NCBI GenBank assembly: GCA_035582835.1
Contig: JAYKAV010002464.1
Span: 636,203 to 700,202 of the forward strand
Reading direction: 5' to 3'
DNA: 64,000 nucleotides
Origin: Phoebastria nigripes
Lineage: Eukaryota > Chordata > Aves > Procellariiformes > Diomedeidae
The position numbers were made by a program, and so were the translations under genes. Below, piece by piece: positions 33,381 to 45,400 of this stretch (position 1 is its first letter; each line of letters starts with the position of its first letter). The notes under the pieces are model-generated. The model made no database searches. It saw only the letters and a program-made list of their open reading frames with translations, and was not told where the DNA came from.

Positions 33381-36300
33381 ATTTTAATGCTTATTAAGAA
33401 ATGTAACCAAGACAGACTCAGCAGCACCAGCGGCTCCTCACTGCCCAGCAGTCTGATGACTTCACAGATATGAAAACTTCACAGATTCAAAAAAAAACTT
33501 TGGTCAACGCACTTTAAATACATTTGCATGCATAGATTCTCCCACCCCCTTCCCTCCCCTCCCACTGGTAACTGACAAACAGAGGGAAAACAACAAATAT
33601 ATTCATAAAACATTTAAATTAAAAGAGTAATTGTTTTATAGTGACAGCGTGTGCAGCAGGGTGTTCATAGTGTCTTGACTTGCAGACCACAGAGACAACC
33701 GCTCCACAGGACGGGGCAGGAACACCAGCTCCTGAGACAGAGTGGGGGAGGCAAAGGATGTTCTCAGATCAACAGGTTCCAGTCTTGATTTCAACACATC
33801 GTTGTGTGAACAGTCCCAGCAGACAACTAAGACAGGGAGTTACACACAGTTTGGGGATTCTCAGTCTGTCAGGGTTAGTCACCTCTCAGGAACTGGTGTG
33901 ATTTTAGTTACTCTTGATGTGTTTTACTGTAAAGAAGCCCAAAAGCTCAGGGCTAGAAAGAAAAAACTCTCTGGTATGACTCAGTGCAGTTTGATGCCCA
34001 AAACAAATTGGGAGAGAACTATTAGGCAGCTAAGCTTAGCAAGCACCACTAGAGAGTATTCTACAGCTGAAATGCATCGCAGCACTGTTACAGCATGCTC
34101 ATCCTTCCCACATAACATAGCTGGATTCATTTGTTTTTAGGTAGGGCTCACGTTCATGAAGCAGAAGGGCTTTTGTTACACCTGGACACGCTCATGAAAT
34201 GAGACAATGCATCTGAAAAGGAGATAATCCATAAGAACCATCTCTACCTCAGTCACATATAGACAATATGAAGTCAACGCTCTGCACACATCAGGCAAGG
34301 CTGCAACTCTGCAGTGACCCCAGGAGAGCTGTAAGATGTACATCCTTTCCAGAGTCCTTCCTTAGCAAGTCACACCTTGGTCTCATGCCAGCACCACTCC
34401 CCGGAGACCATCTGTGCAATCCCCAGCACCTCCTAGCCCATTCCTGCTCCCCTGAAATCCTCCCAAACACCTACCCTACAAATCTTCCTTCACCACCAAG
34501 ATAACCCTAACCTTCCAGTCTGCTCCCACACCTTCGAGACTTTTCTATATCCACCACCATCCCCTGAAGCCTCTTTTCAAAGAATGATCAAAGATTCAGA
34601 CTATTCCGTATAACTCCCAAGTCCGTCTGCACAATAAGCTTCCTAGCACCAACTGCGATCACTGGCAAACGCTTTCTGTCTACAGTAACCCCAGCTGTTC
34701 CACCATGCCAAACTGCTTCTCTGTTCAAGAGCTGCAGTTCAAGCTTGCACAGAGCTTTGAAATATTACTGATCCAAAAGAAACTCTGCAGGATAAAGCTG
34801 TAAGTGCATTTATTTGCACACACAAAAAGCAGTGCCCTATTGAGGAGAGGGCCCCAAGAACTCTTGATAAAATCACTCCTGGCAACTGATCAAACTTAAC
34901 TTTCTCCAAAATCCTATAAAGCAAATAAACCCTGGAGCCTAAGAGTCTTCAGGGAATGGTGAAATTCATGGAATGCCCTCATGCCAAATGAGGCACCACA
35001 TCTCTCTGTGGGTCTTAAGCCATTTTTAGTAAGATGTTCCAGTTCAATGAAATTAGTCTCTTCTTACCCCAGCTCTTACTCTCTGGACCCACTGTACCTT
35101 GGTTTCCCAAGGAGGTCTTCTCCAGCCTCTCCTGATGATCACCTCATTCTTCCCTTTGTCTTGGTACCACCTTTGTTTATCCAGAACAGCTATATTTCAA
35201 CAGCTAAACATTCTCCAGCTGGAATGAAAATGGGGATATGAGTGGAGAGGTTAGGAAAAAATTACTTAACTTTCACTTTTCTAATGATCCCTGCCCTATG
35301 CAGTTTGGAAGAGAGGTACTTTTCCCAAGAGTGGAGAGCGCTGCCAGTAGAAGGAAAGAGCACACTTCATTGATGGGACCCTAAAGCTTCTTTTTTTCTT
35401 TTAAAAAAAGAAAGCCTTGAAATCACAATCCCTAGGAAACAAGAAATAAGAATTCCAAAATTCTGTTCAAAAGGCTTATGCTCCCCCCAACAACTGCTTC
35501 GGAAACATCTTCTGAAGGTCCATCTCAGACATATGTTTGCCAGAAGGCACACAGCATGTGGTGCAATTGCCATCCCTTCCTTCCTGCGACTACAGACTTC
35601 CAATTCTATATAAAACACGCTGCCTCCTTACCCCCACTGCACTTCCTCCTGCATGCATCCCCCGGCCCCTTCACACACCCTCTTCATTTCAAATCTGGAT
35701 CACTAATATTGAAAGGGACTGGACACACTTGGGGGGCATCTCAAACAGCAACAGAAAACTAATTTCAAGACATCTGGAAACTCAGTAAGCTTGCATGGCG
35801 ATCTGTTTGGGCAGGAAAGTTTTCCAGAGGGACAATCCTAAGTTTGTCGCATCAACATAGATCAACTTGATTCTTGTGGCAACCAAGCAAGAAGCTGCCA
35901 TAATTGAGTGTGAAGAAGCTCAGGAAACAATAGAAAGCAACCAACCCACATCAGCTGTTGAAAGTCTGATGCAATGTGGCATAAAACATCCCTTTACAAC
36001 GGCAACTAAAGCTCAACAGGAGACACTTCTGCACTCGCGTGTGTTCCAACACATGAGCGATGCTGATATTTTCCCACACTTCCTTCCATGCTCTGCTTCT
36101 TTGTGGACCTAATTGTTATTGACATGAATACCGGATGTAATCTTGTGTTATTCTTAGAAACATTTCAGCTCCCAGCTGAGGCCTGAAGAGATCAGACCCC
36201 CATTTTCCTGACTGAGTTCCTCTGCCACTATTACAGGAGGTCAGAGGAACAATCCCACAAATAACCTACAGAATATTCCATCCAGAAAGATCAAGAGTAA

Positions 36301-38479
36301 CAAGATCCCAAGTCACCCTACAGAGGAACTACCTACGACGTCAGTCACAGGGAAATCGCTTAGTGTTTGTTAATGGTGCTGGAGTGATAATCCACTCCTC
36401 TGACGTTAGACTACGTGGAAGAGCCATGCCAAGAAAGCAGCAATTCAATTAAACTGTGAAGTCTATTGTTCTACAAACTTGCCTGTCTTTCTGCTAAGCA
36501 NTGTGGTGGCAATCACATCTTTTTATCCGTCTCACAGTAAGCTTTGTGCTAGCCTGGAGCAGTTACGTACTTGAACATGTTCAGCATTTTAAACTACTCC
36601 CCACCTTCATGTAGGGAGACTGGCAAAAAGAAAATTCTCCTCAAATAAAACTGACTTTTCATTTTAATAGTTCACAATATTTAAAATAAACATGGAATAA
36701 GAACAGACAAACCTAACGGGCTCTTCCTCAAATATCAAAATCCAGTTCCCCTTTCCTTTCTGAAAATGAGATTATTTGGCTTCTGAAATATTAGTGGACA
36801 GACACGAGGAGGAGCCAGGGTTGGGGGATGACACTTCTGATGTTTTCAGCTAGGGAATAAGCTTCCGATCCCTGGAATTACCAGACTTTTAGTTTTCCAG
36901 TAGGACCATTACTGCCTGTCTCTTCAGAAGGCTGGTGATATTGGACATGGATTATTTGTCTGGAAAACAAAGACCAGACAATCTTTAGGTAGAATTCAAG
37001 CTGATGTGGCATTCTGCTGTCCTTGAGCTACCAGGCTTCATAAGTGATACAGAAAATTATCAAACTGCTGTGAAACACCTCTACAACAAACCACATCAGT
37101 GCATACCCTTGCTGCAGCACAGATTTGCCTGTTCTCTTATACAGACAGACTACTTGCAGTTTCTAAGCTGATCTCCACTACCACTGACGCCTTTCAGCTT
37201 CTCAGAGTAGGAGCGTCTTCTAACCAGACAGATCCAGTTCTGTTGGCCTCTGCACCGCAGGGACACATCGGGCTTCACAGTAAAGCACATCAGGAAAAAA
37301 CTGAAATCACAGGAGAAAAGGTGCTTTAATAGAGCTCATTGGAATTTAAAAAATAAGTGTTAGGTATGTGTGTGTGTTCCTCCCTACACCGAGAAAGAAG
37401 AAAAAAATCCCACAGCCTTTTGAGTGAGGATGAAAATGACCAAAATATGGAAAATTAGCGCCCCTCACACACATTTAGGGCCATGGAAAGAATTTGCATT
37501 GGAGGAGTCCAGAAGGACAAGCACAGAGATGGGGGGGAAAAGCAGACAGTGCCCACCAGCCTACAGACAGCTCACACACGCGACAGCTTTTCACAACACC
37601 TTGGGGCACGACCGCCCTGGTGGCACAGACCACAACCTGGCCTGCTTGTCTGCTCTCTGCAGCACCAAGTCCTGCTAACAGCCCTTTTGCTAAGGGAAAT
37701 CCATATTACAGTCTCCATTTTCATTATTTGTTAGACGAAGTGGAGAGCTATTAGGTTATATTTGCCTTGTGCATCTAGAACATTGAGCGCTCAGGGAATG
37801 GATATGAGTTCTTGCCCATCTTTTATAACTTAATATAAAGTAATCTTATCAAGACAAGAAAAAAAACATTTGAGCAACCTGTTGCAGTATAAGCTTTAAA
37901 AACATGAACTGAAAGACAAAATGCCATGGTTGAAGGTATCCAGAGTTCCCATCAGGTAAATTCCTTCCCTTTCCAAGCAGCTGCTGGCATCCTTCCTGAC
38001 CAATAGATGTTGCTATCCCCCTTCCATTTGTTGCAGGGCCAAAGTACTAAAAGGCCCCTCCCTGTTGCTCTTTGCAATTCAGTGAATACTTCCAGCCATG
38101 CTTTTATTTCTGTTGGTAAAGACAGCAAAACCGACATACAACCACAGATACACAGTACAGCATAATGTCATGACATGCCCTGCATCAGCAGAGTCTCCCA
38201 GTGCTGAAGTTGGAATGCCATTTTTGACCTTGGCACTGCTCTTGGTGACAGGTCACTGATGGGTAACGAGTCCCTCTTTCCTTAGTCTGTTTCAGTGGTC
38301 TCTTGGCTTTTCTCCAGTCTAGTATTTAGGATCTTCCCAACAGTCCTTGGTTGGGACTCCTTTCTCCACAGCAATCTGAATACACACCTCTCCCCCCACC
38401 CCCCAACCTCCCTTTCTGCCACGGCAGAGGTCACCGATGGAAAAAAAATAATTCTACCAGGAAGACTTTGAAAGTTTCA
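33381..38479 (-). other. ADORA2A: Downstream of ADORA2A stop codon: 3' UTR and/or intergenic
   Basis: Sequence 3' of the ADORA2A stop codon on its strand. At least the part next to the stop is 3' UTR. How far it extends depends on which poly(A) signal is used (38103-38108 proximal, 33375-33380 distal). No coding region or mobile element is recognisable. Confidence 0.5.
38103..38108 (-). terminator. ADORA2A: Candidate proximal poly(A) signal of ADORA2A
   Basis: AATAAA on the minus strand (context AGAAATAAAAGC), about 375 bases after the stop codon. The sequence after it is not clearly GU-rich, so it may be weak or unused. Confidence 0.35.
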
Positions 38480-39440
38480 TCAGGAAACATCAGCTGCTGC
38501 GAAGGCTACTCTTTCTAGATCTGAGTAAGACACCTGGGCATCAATAAGTTCTTCACTGTGAAGCTCCCTATTCATGCAAGCATCTGAGAGAATCCCATTT
38601 TTGCAGGAATGTGGGAGATGCCCATTTGTCTCCACGTCCAGAGCATTTCCATTCTGGTGCCATTCCAAGCTGGCTTTGCATTTGTTTAAGTCCTGCTTTT
38701 CAGACTCCCTGTGGATCTCTCCATTGGTGTATACCTCTAATGCATACTCACTGATTTGTATGCTGGCATTCTCTGTGTCCCCAACATGAGTGGAAGTCCT
38801 AGAGCTGGCTGTTCCTGCCTTGAATGGCTCCTTCCGGCCCAGGATATGCTGACTGATGATTTTGCGGAAGGTGTATCGGAACTCCCTGATTCGGTAGGCA
38901 TAAATTAGAGGATTTACAACTGAGTTGGCATGAGACAGGATAATAGCCAGATACATCAGCCAGAGGGGAGCATGGGCACAATTTGGGCAAAAAAGGGTAA
39001 AGCAGTTAATAATATGTAGCGGAAGCCAGCAGACTGCAAACAACCCAACAATGATGGCTAAAGACTTAGCTGCATGGACCTCCTTCTGCAAAGTGGAGCG
39101 AGAACGTTCCCCATGTACCATCTTGTTCTCCATCTGCTTGAGCTGTCGCCGGGCTGCCATGAAGATTTTCAAGTAGATACCAAACATGAGGAGAAGGGGC
39201 AAGAGCACACAGGCAAAGAAGTTGTAGTAGACCATGTACTCCATGGTGACCACAGCCTCAAAGAGACATGCCACCATACTGTTGCTGCAGTTGATGAGAG
39301 AGGACTTATTGGAACCCAGCTCTTCGATCTGGGAGCGATTGTGCCACCCTAGCATTGGTGTCAAGCCGATGATGAAAGATAATACCCAGCAGATGGCAAT
39401 GATACCTTTAGCTCGAGAGCCAGTCACCAAGCCATTGTAC
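38480..39440 (-). CDS. ADORA2A: ADORA2A coding exon 2 (TM4 to C-tail)
   Basis: 961 bases from the TTATAG acceptor to the TGA at 38480-38482. It encodes [14 protein letters not shown]4 ([20 protein letters not shown]), ECL2, TM5 ([20 protein letters not shown]), the third intracellular loop with [22 protein letters not shown]6, ECL3 with the CPNC disulfide pair, TM7 and helix 8 ([13 protein letters not shown]). The C-tail of about 120 residues diverges from human and lacks the usual palmitoylation cysteine, as expected for A2A. It is slightly longer than the human tail. Confidence 0.97.
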
Positions 39441-42400
39441 CTATAAAGCAGAGGAAATGGGAATTACATCAGTATTGTTCCACAAGCCCCTGACACTCAA
39501 GCAACTTCCCAATGGCCCAGAAGACAGCAAGAAAGGCACCTGCTTCTTCAGATGGGCCTTTGAACTGCCGTGCAGAACCCACGCAGCACAGCATGGCAAG
39601 GACTCCATGGTGACATTGTATGCCACCTATTTCCTTCCCCTTTCCTTTAGGCAGTGAATAGGTGACAGAAAAGCAGGGAAATTAATACAGTTTTCATCTG
39701 TGTTCCTTCACTCCACCAGCCCACTTGGTCATGCACATAGATCTTGCAGCCTGGATAATCAACAGCACTGCTCTGACCCTTGGTGATGAAGACCACTGTG
39801 GCTCTCTTGCTGAAGGCTGAGGTAGTTACTCCTTTCTGGCAAAGGAGCAGCCTTGTAGTATGGAATTGCTAGCTCTGTCTTGCAGTAGATCTCTAAGCCA
39901 AATAGTGCAAAAGAACTCAGAGGCACAGTGCCATCGGCCCCGTGTCCACGTTCAGGTGTGCTCCAGGGAAATTCTGCTGACTGAGTTGCAGAAGCCAGGC
40001 TGGCATTCCCTTGCACAGCACCTCACTCTGCTCCACAAAGGCACTTGCAAGAAGGCCAGCACCACCAACCTTCTTTAAATAACTGAGACAAGTCAGCAGT
40101 TTTCCTCACCAGCCCGGCTAAGCTGACTCCATGTCTTTCTCAGAAAGGAGGAATTAAGCTGAGGACAGTGCTCTGACTACAGGTGTGCTGTGGGCTGCAC
40201 TGCCCACACCAAAGGGGACTTCAATGGTGGAGGTATTGATATGCCTAGCTGAAGCCAGTGCTCTTAGCAGTAAATTCTCCAAGATCTGTTGAAAGAGACA
40301 ATAAGCAACATGCTGAAAACCTGACAGTACAGCTAGGGACCTCTGTTTGTTTGAAATATCGGCCAGTTCTCAAGGCCTCACAGGTTACTGCGAGTCCTGA
40401 GCTGACTCCACCAGTTCTTCTCTCTGAAAATGTAAATCAGGGCAACAGTTTAACATTTCAATGCAATTTCCTTCCCTTAGTAACGCTTAGCATGGAAAGT
40501 TGATGGCCGGATTCCCACATTGTCCAGTGTGGGTCCCACACTATACTTGACCCCATGTGTCTGCGATCAGACAACGGTAGTGCTGGGCTCCCAGTGTTTA
40601 CCCAATGCTCCTTCTCCCTCTGTCCCCAGAATTCTCTCAGCAAACAAACATTAAAAAAAAAATAATCCAACAAGCCATAGAAATCTTTCCATCTCTCAAT
40701 GAAATAGTTACAGGTTCATGCTCCTATCCCAATGCAAGTTCAAGACAGGGGAGGAGAGAGGCTGCTTTTGCCGGGCACAATACAGAATGGAGATCCTGCA
40801 CGTGCTTTAAATCCCTGCTAATGGGCCTTGGAAAAAACCTGGCTCCACACAAGACCTGGCAGACTTGAGTCTTCCTTCCTCAGTTGCATTTCAAAATCGG
40901 AAAAGAGGGAGTGGGTGAGGCAGCTAACCACACAATTCCCAGTACCCAAAATACACTGAAATCCTCCTTCCAGAAACGAGGGAGGGATTCAGCTGATTCT
41001 GAGAGATAAAAAGGTTTCTCCAGCAAGTAGTGGATCCTGCTTAATGCTTAGGGGATGCTAAGGGTACAGCATGGATGGTAGCAAGGAACTGCTCACACTC
41101 AGACCTCATCAACACAGGAAAACAGCATCTGTGCTTCGAAAAGTACACTCAGGGAGCAAGAGATTGGCTGAAGGCACTTGAAGCTTGGAAAAACAAAAAA
41201 CAAAACAAACCCCTCAAAACCCTGCAGCCCTGGAATTGGCTACATCTTGTCAGAGGAATTTTGAAATTGTGCAGCTGTTATCCCACGACTAGAGATGTCC
41301 CTTCCCTTCCACTAAAAATATATTCATTACTGCTCCAGGCAAACACCCCCCCCTGCTTCTCCCTCCCTCTTATCCTCTGGGGATTCCCATGCAACAAACT
41401 TTACAAGGCTTAGGAACAGCACTTAACCCAAGCAGCCTCCTGCTTTCCAGCTGCAGTGTATTGTGCTGGCAGTGGCAATTACCAACCTGTTTCCATAATG
41501 CCTTGCTCAGTATCTCCAAGGGTTAAGAGAGAAAGCTCACAGCATCTCGTCACATAGCGTGTGGCACTATGTTGGCCAGGTACCCATTGAGAAGTGTCCA
41601 TTCAGTTGGGAGAGCTTGATTTCTAGGACCCACATGAGACACCGCAGGCTGACTTGGCTGAGGTAGGGTTATTGTCCAGATGGACTTTCCTGGACTCATT
41701 CCTTTTTTCCACTGAGAGATGTCACCAGGCTGGCATTGAAGAGTTTGTGCACCTGTCTAGGCTCACAGCAGCCAGGCCAAAGCTACTCTCTGTATCCCCA
41801 GTGTTGTACAGCTCTACATGGTAAGTTCAGGGCTTCCAGGAAGCATCACATATACTGTGAGTTGCTGGCACCTATGCAGGAGACACAACCTGCTGAAAGG
41901 AGCTGGTCACACCTACAGCCCGTGTTCTGCATACTTGGCAGGTGACTTTGTAGCATGTCTGATGTGTCCAGACAGCACTGGATTGTCTGTGCACAAGCAG
42001 TTCTCGTGCTTCCTGGAAATACTGGACTTGCTACACAAACAACAACTTCTACTCGTGAAATTCCAGACACAAAGACATTAGTGCAGAGCACAGGGACACT
42101 CATGGTGGAGTTAGGTGTGGGGATAGGGGCACCAGACTCCTCCAGAAAACAAAACCCACTTTTGCAAACACAGGAAATTGTGGATGATTTCCCCCAGAAT
42201 AATTTCACCTGCCCTGCTGCTCTCCCAACCATCAGGCTGGCAAACTGACTCCAGGAGAACAGCTGCCCCTGGTGAATGCACAACTTATCTGTGCCGCCTA
42301 AAGTAGCTTGGCTGAGGATGTGACGCTTCTGGGTCCTTGGCCTAAGCTCTGTGTCATCGAGACAATGATATCTGCAGAAAGTGTAGTATGTCACCAGTTT

Positions 42401-45400
42401 GATTCGTAAACTATGAAGCTGGGTGGAAGACAGAGCTGGTATAAGAACCACAGGGTCCTCAGGTAGAAGTTAAAATCCTTCCATACATTGGATGCTATGT
42501 AGCTGGCCTAACTCATTGTCACAGCATCCAACCAGCCTGCTGTTTGTCTTCCAAATCCACCTCTGGTTGACAGCGCTGCACATCTTGGCCAGATGGCTCT
42601 GCCATGCACGGAGCACGTTTCGGCCACCTTTACTGCATCACACCAGAAAGCCTGTGCTCAGCGTTGAGGGCACTGGGCTTTGATCTGAATTCCAGCTGTG
42701 CCTAATGGTTTTTAACAAATCACTACAAAACACTGTTCGCTGAACACATTCCTCAACAGCCCACATCTCAGGCAGCTGCAGTCATAGGGGGCAAGACAAA
42801 AGGAGGATATTCTATCCCTATTACATGTATCTGGAAATGCGAGACACGGACAATCCCAGATCATCCAGGAAATCTTGTGGCAGAGCAAGAAACCAAACCC
42901 AGACCTTCTCATGCACCACCGAAACAACCCTTTCCCAGAACTCTCAGTCAAGAAACTTTCTCCCCTATTACCAGGTGCTAACTGATACTAGTGCTTGTCT
43001 ATGTGATGGAGACTGGGTAGGGTGGGATCCCACAGGTGGGCACAGGGCTCTAAAGAGCAGAAGCAATAATGGTGGGCAGGCACCATTCTTTTGCTGGTGG
43101 CTTCCAGCTTCCAGACTAAAACCTTGGTAACAGCAAGTTCCACGGCCCATGAAGCCGTAGACAGCTGGCAATGATTTCAAAGCCATGCCCATGGTTGTTC
43201 AAAGGAGGAAGTGAATTATTCTTCTTTCATATTAGGTTGAATCTGCCCATAATCTGACATAAACATGAGGACATGTAGGAAATGCTTGTCATAAAGTCAA
43301 AAGGTTTATGGTGAGCAGGGAAAGAAATAAGTCCGGATATGGCTTAAAGTGACAATAAAACATTTTTTTATTTACCCTGATTCACCAATTCAGATGCTCA
43401 TACATGAGCATTTGCGAAGGCAACCCTAGAGAATTAAAGCAACTGCTGAAACAGACTGTTCTCAGCACAAAGGTCCCTTCCATGTCCTAGATTTTATTCA
43501 GGGTTTGTGTTCATTTCCCCTATTCTTCCTACCTCAGACTTTGAGAAGCCAGTTCTTCATGTCCAGCTCACCTAGCCTCTGGCAGAAAAGCATCCCAATG
43601 CCACCTCAGAGCTGCAGTTTCAATCATCACTACATGGGATAAATCTGTCCCAGTGTTCCAAGCGACAGTGAGCTGCACCTTAGTAATGCTTTCCCAGAGA
43701 AGCACCCCAGTAGCTTAGGCAGTCAATCATCTCCAAAGCAGCTTTCATCATAGGAAAAGGTCTGCACTTCAGCAGGTTACTGTAGTTGGCACTGTATGAC
43801 CTGCATAAGTATTTATGCCACAGGTGAATACCTGAATCCAGCACACAGAGCAAGCAGTCACCTCAGAAAACTTTTCCGTTTGGCTGCAGGAAGAAAAATT
43901 TCCCCTCTCTTTCCAGTGCATCGGAGCTACCTGTCCTTCACCATGGGAGTATCTTTACCACAAATGCCTGCACAAGAACACGTGGCTGGGCACTGTGCCT
44001 GTGGAGCATTTGCTGGCACCAAAGAGCCTGGAAAGCGGCAATTGTTCTTGGCCGATGACTTCACCCTGGAGCTCAGACTTGCAGCCAGTTTTGTTTAGAA
44101 CACCCAGAGGTTTTATATCAGCAAGTGCTGGTTTTCAGGTACCTGCCATGTTAGAGACACAGTTTGGATTTTATCCTAGACTGAACGATGGCTCAGACTC
44201 ACTTCCTTGGGAGTTCTTTATTGCCACTTGCAAAGTGTTACATTTGTATAAAACCTGGCAGAAGTAAGCAAAGTGTTTCAGAACTTTTGGAAAGTTTATC
44301 AAATTCTGCACAATGTTTTAATCATTTGAAAGGTAGAACCCATAAGACATTCACAAATTGGTTTTTATGTATTCTTAAATTTTACCTATAGATGTCTTTC
44401 CTCACTGCAATTTTTTGGGGGAGGGTCTTTTATCCACAGAAAAATCATTCCAAAGGTAACTCTAATTATGTACTGAGGTGTCCAAAACCAAGCAGTATCA
44501 GAAATCCCACTCTTCTGCCTCCTTAATACTGACAGTTTATTTGTGTGGGAATACACATCCACATATGCATCCACTGAGACATGTAGTTATCTTCCTTAGG
44601 ACAAATCAGACATGAAACAGTTAAAAAGAAAAAGAAGAAGAAAAAATATGTTTGGCCCTTTTCAGTTTTGCTAGAGTGAAGGATTATTTGATTATTATCT
44701 GATTTATTATTTTTTTAAGAGCATTCATCTAATGAATATTAGGAATGCCTTGTGTTACCTTTCTTGTCCTCTGAGGAGGAGAGAAGAGGCTTTCCCAGGC
44801 ATTAAAGGATGGGGTGAAAACGTTCCATCTTTAGTGGCAGAACTTTCCTTCCAATGGTTTGACACATTTTTGAGACAACCAGATATTAGAAAAAGAAAAA
44901 AAATGAGGATGTGAGCGGTCTGAATCATACCACATTTCCCTCTTCAGCTAATCAGCTTTCACTTTCTCAGCATGTCTGAGGCTATAAATCTAATGCTTAT
45001 TCATCCATAAATTCTTAAGGGGAAACACAATTGACAAGTTCTTTGCTCCTACTGTAAAAGGAAAAACCAGTAGAGGACAAGGAGGAGGATGAACCCATAG
45101 ATCTACCTGCGGGTTTCTGCATCCAATCAACTCCACTGTTTTTGGGGTGGAAGAGGGTGTGCTCTGTTTTTTCAAAAACAAAATAGTGAAACCAGTACAG
45201 TGCCCAGCACTGATGAAGTCTGATTTTTCTAAAAGACTCTTTACCTTGGCTATTCCAGGAAATTAAATTTTCAAGACAATATAGTTACAATGATAACCCC
45301 CAAAATGGGCAGAAATCCAGATTTTTAAAATCCTTTTCCTGGCAAGTCATTCTCTAGCAATCAGAGTGCTTAAACTGTCAGCAAAAGTCTTCAGAGTTAG

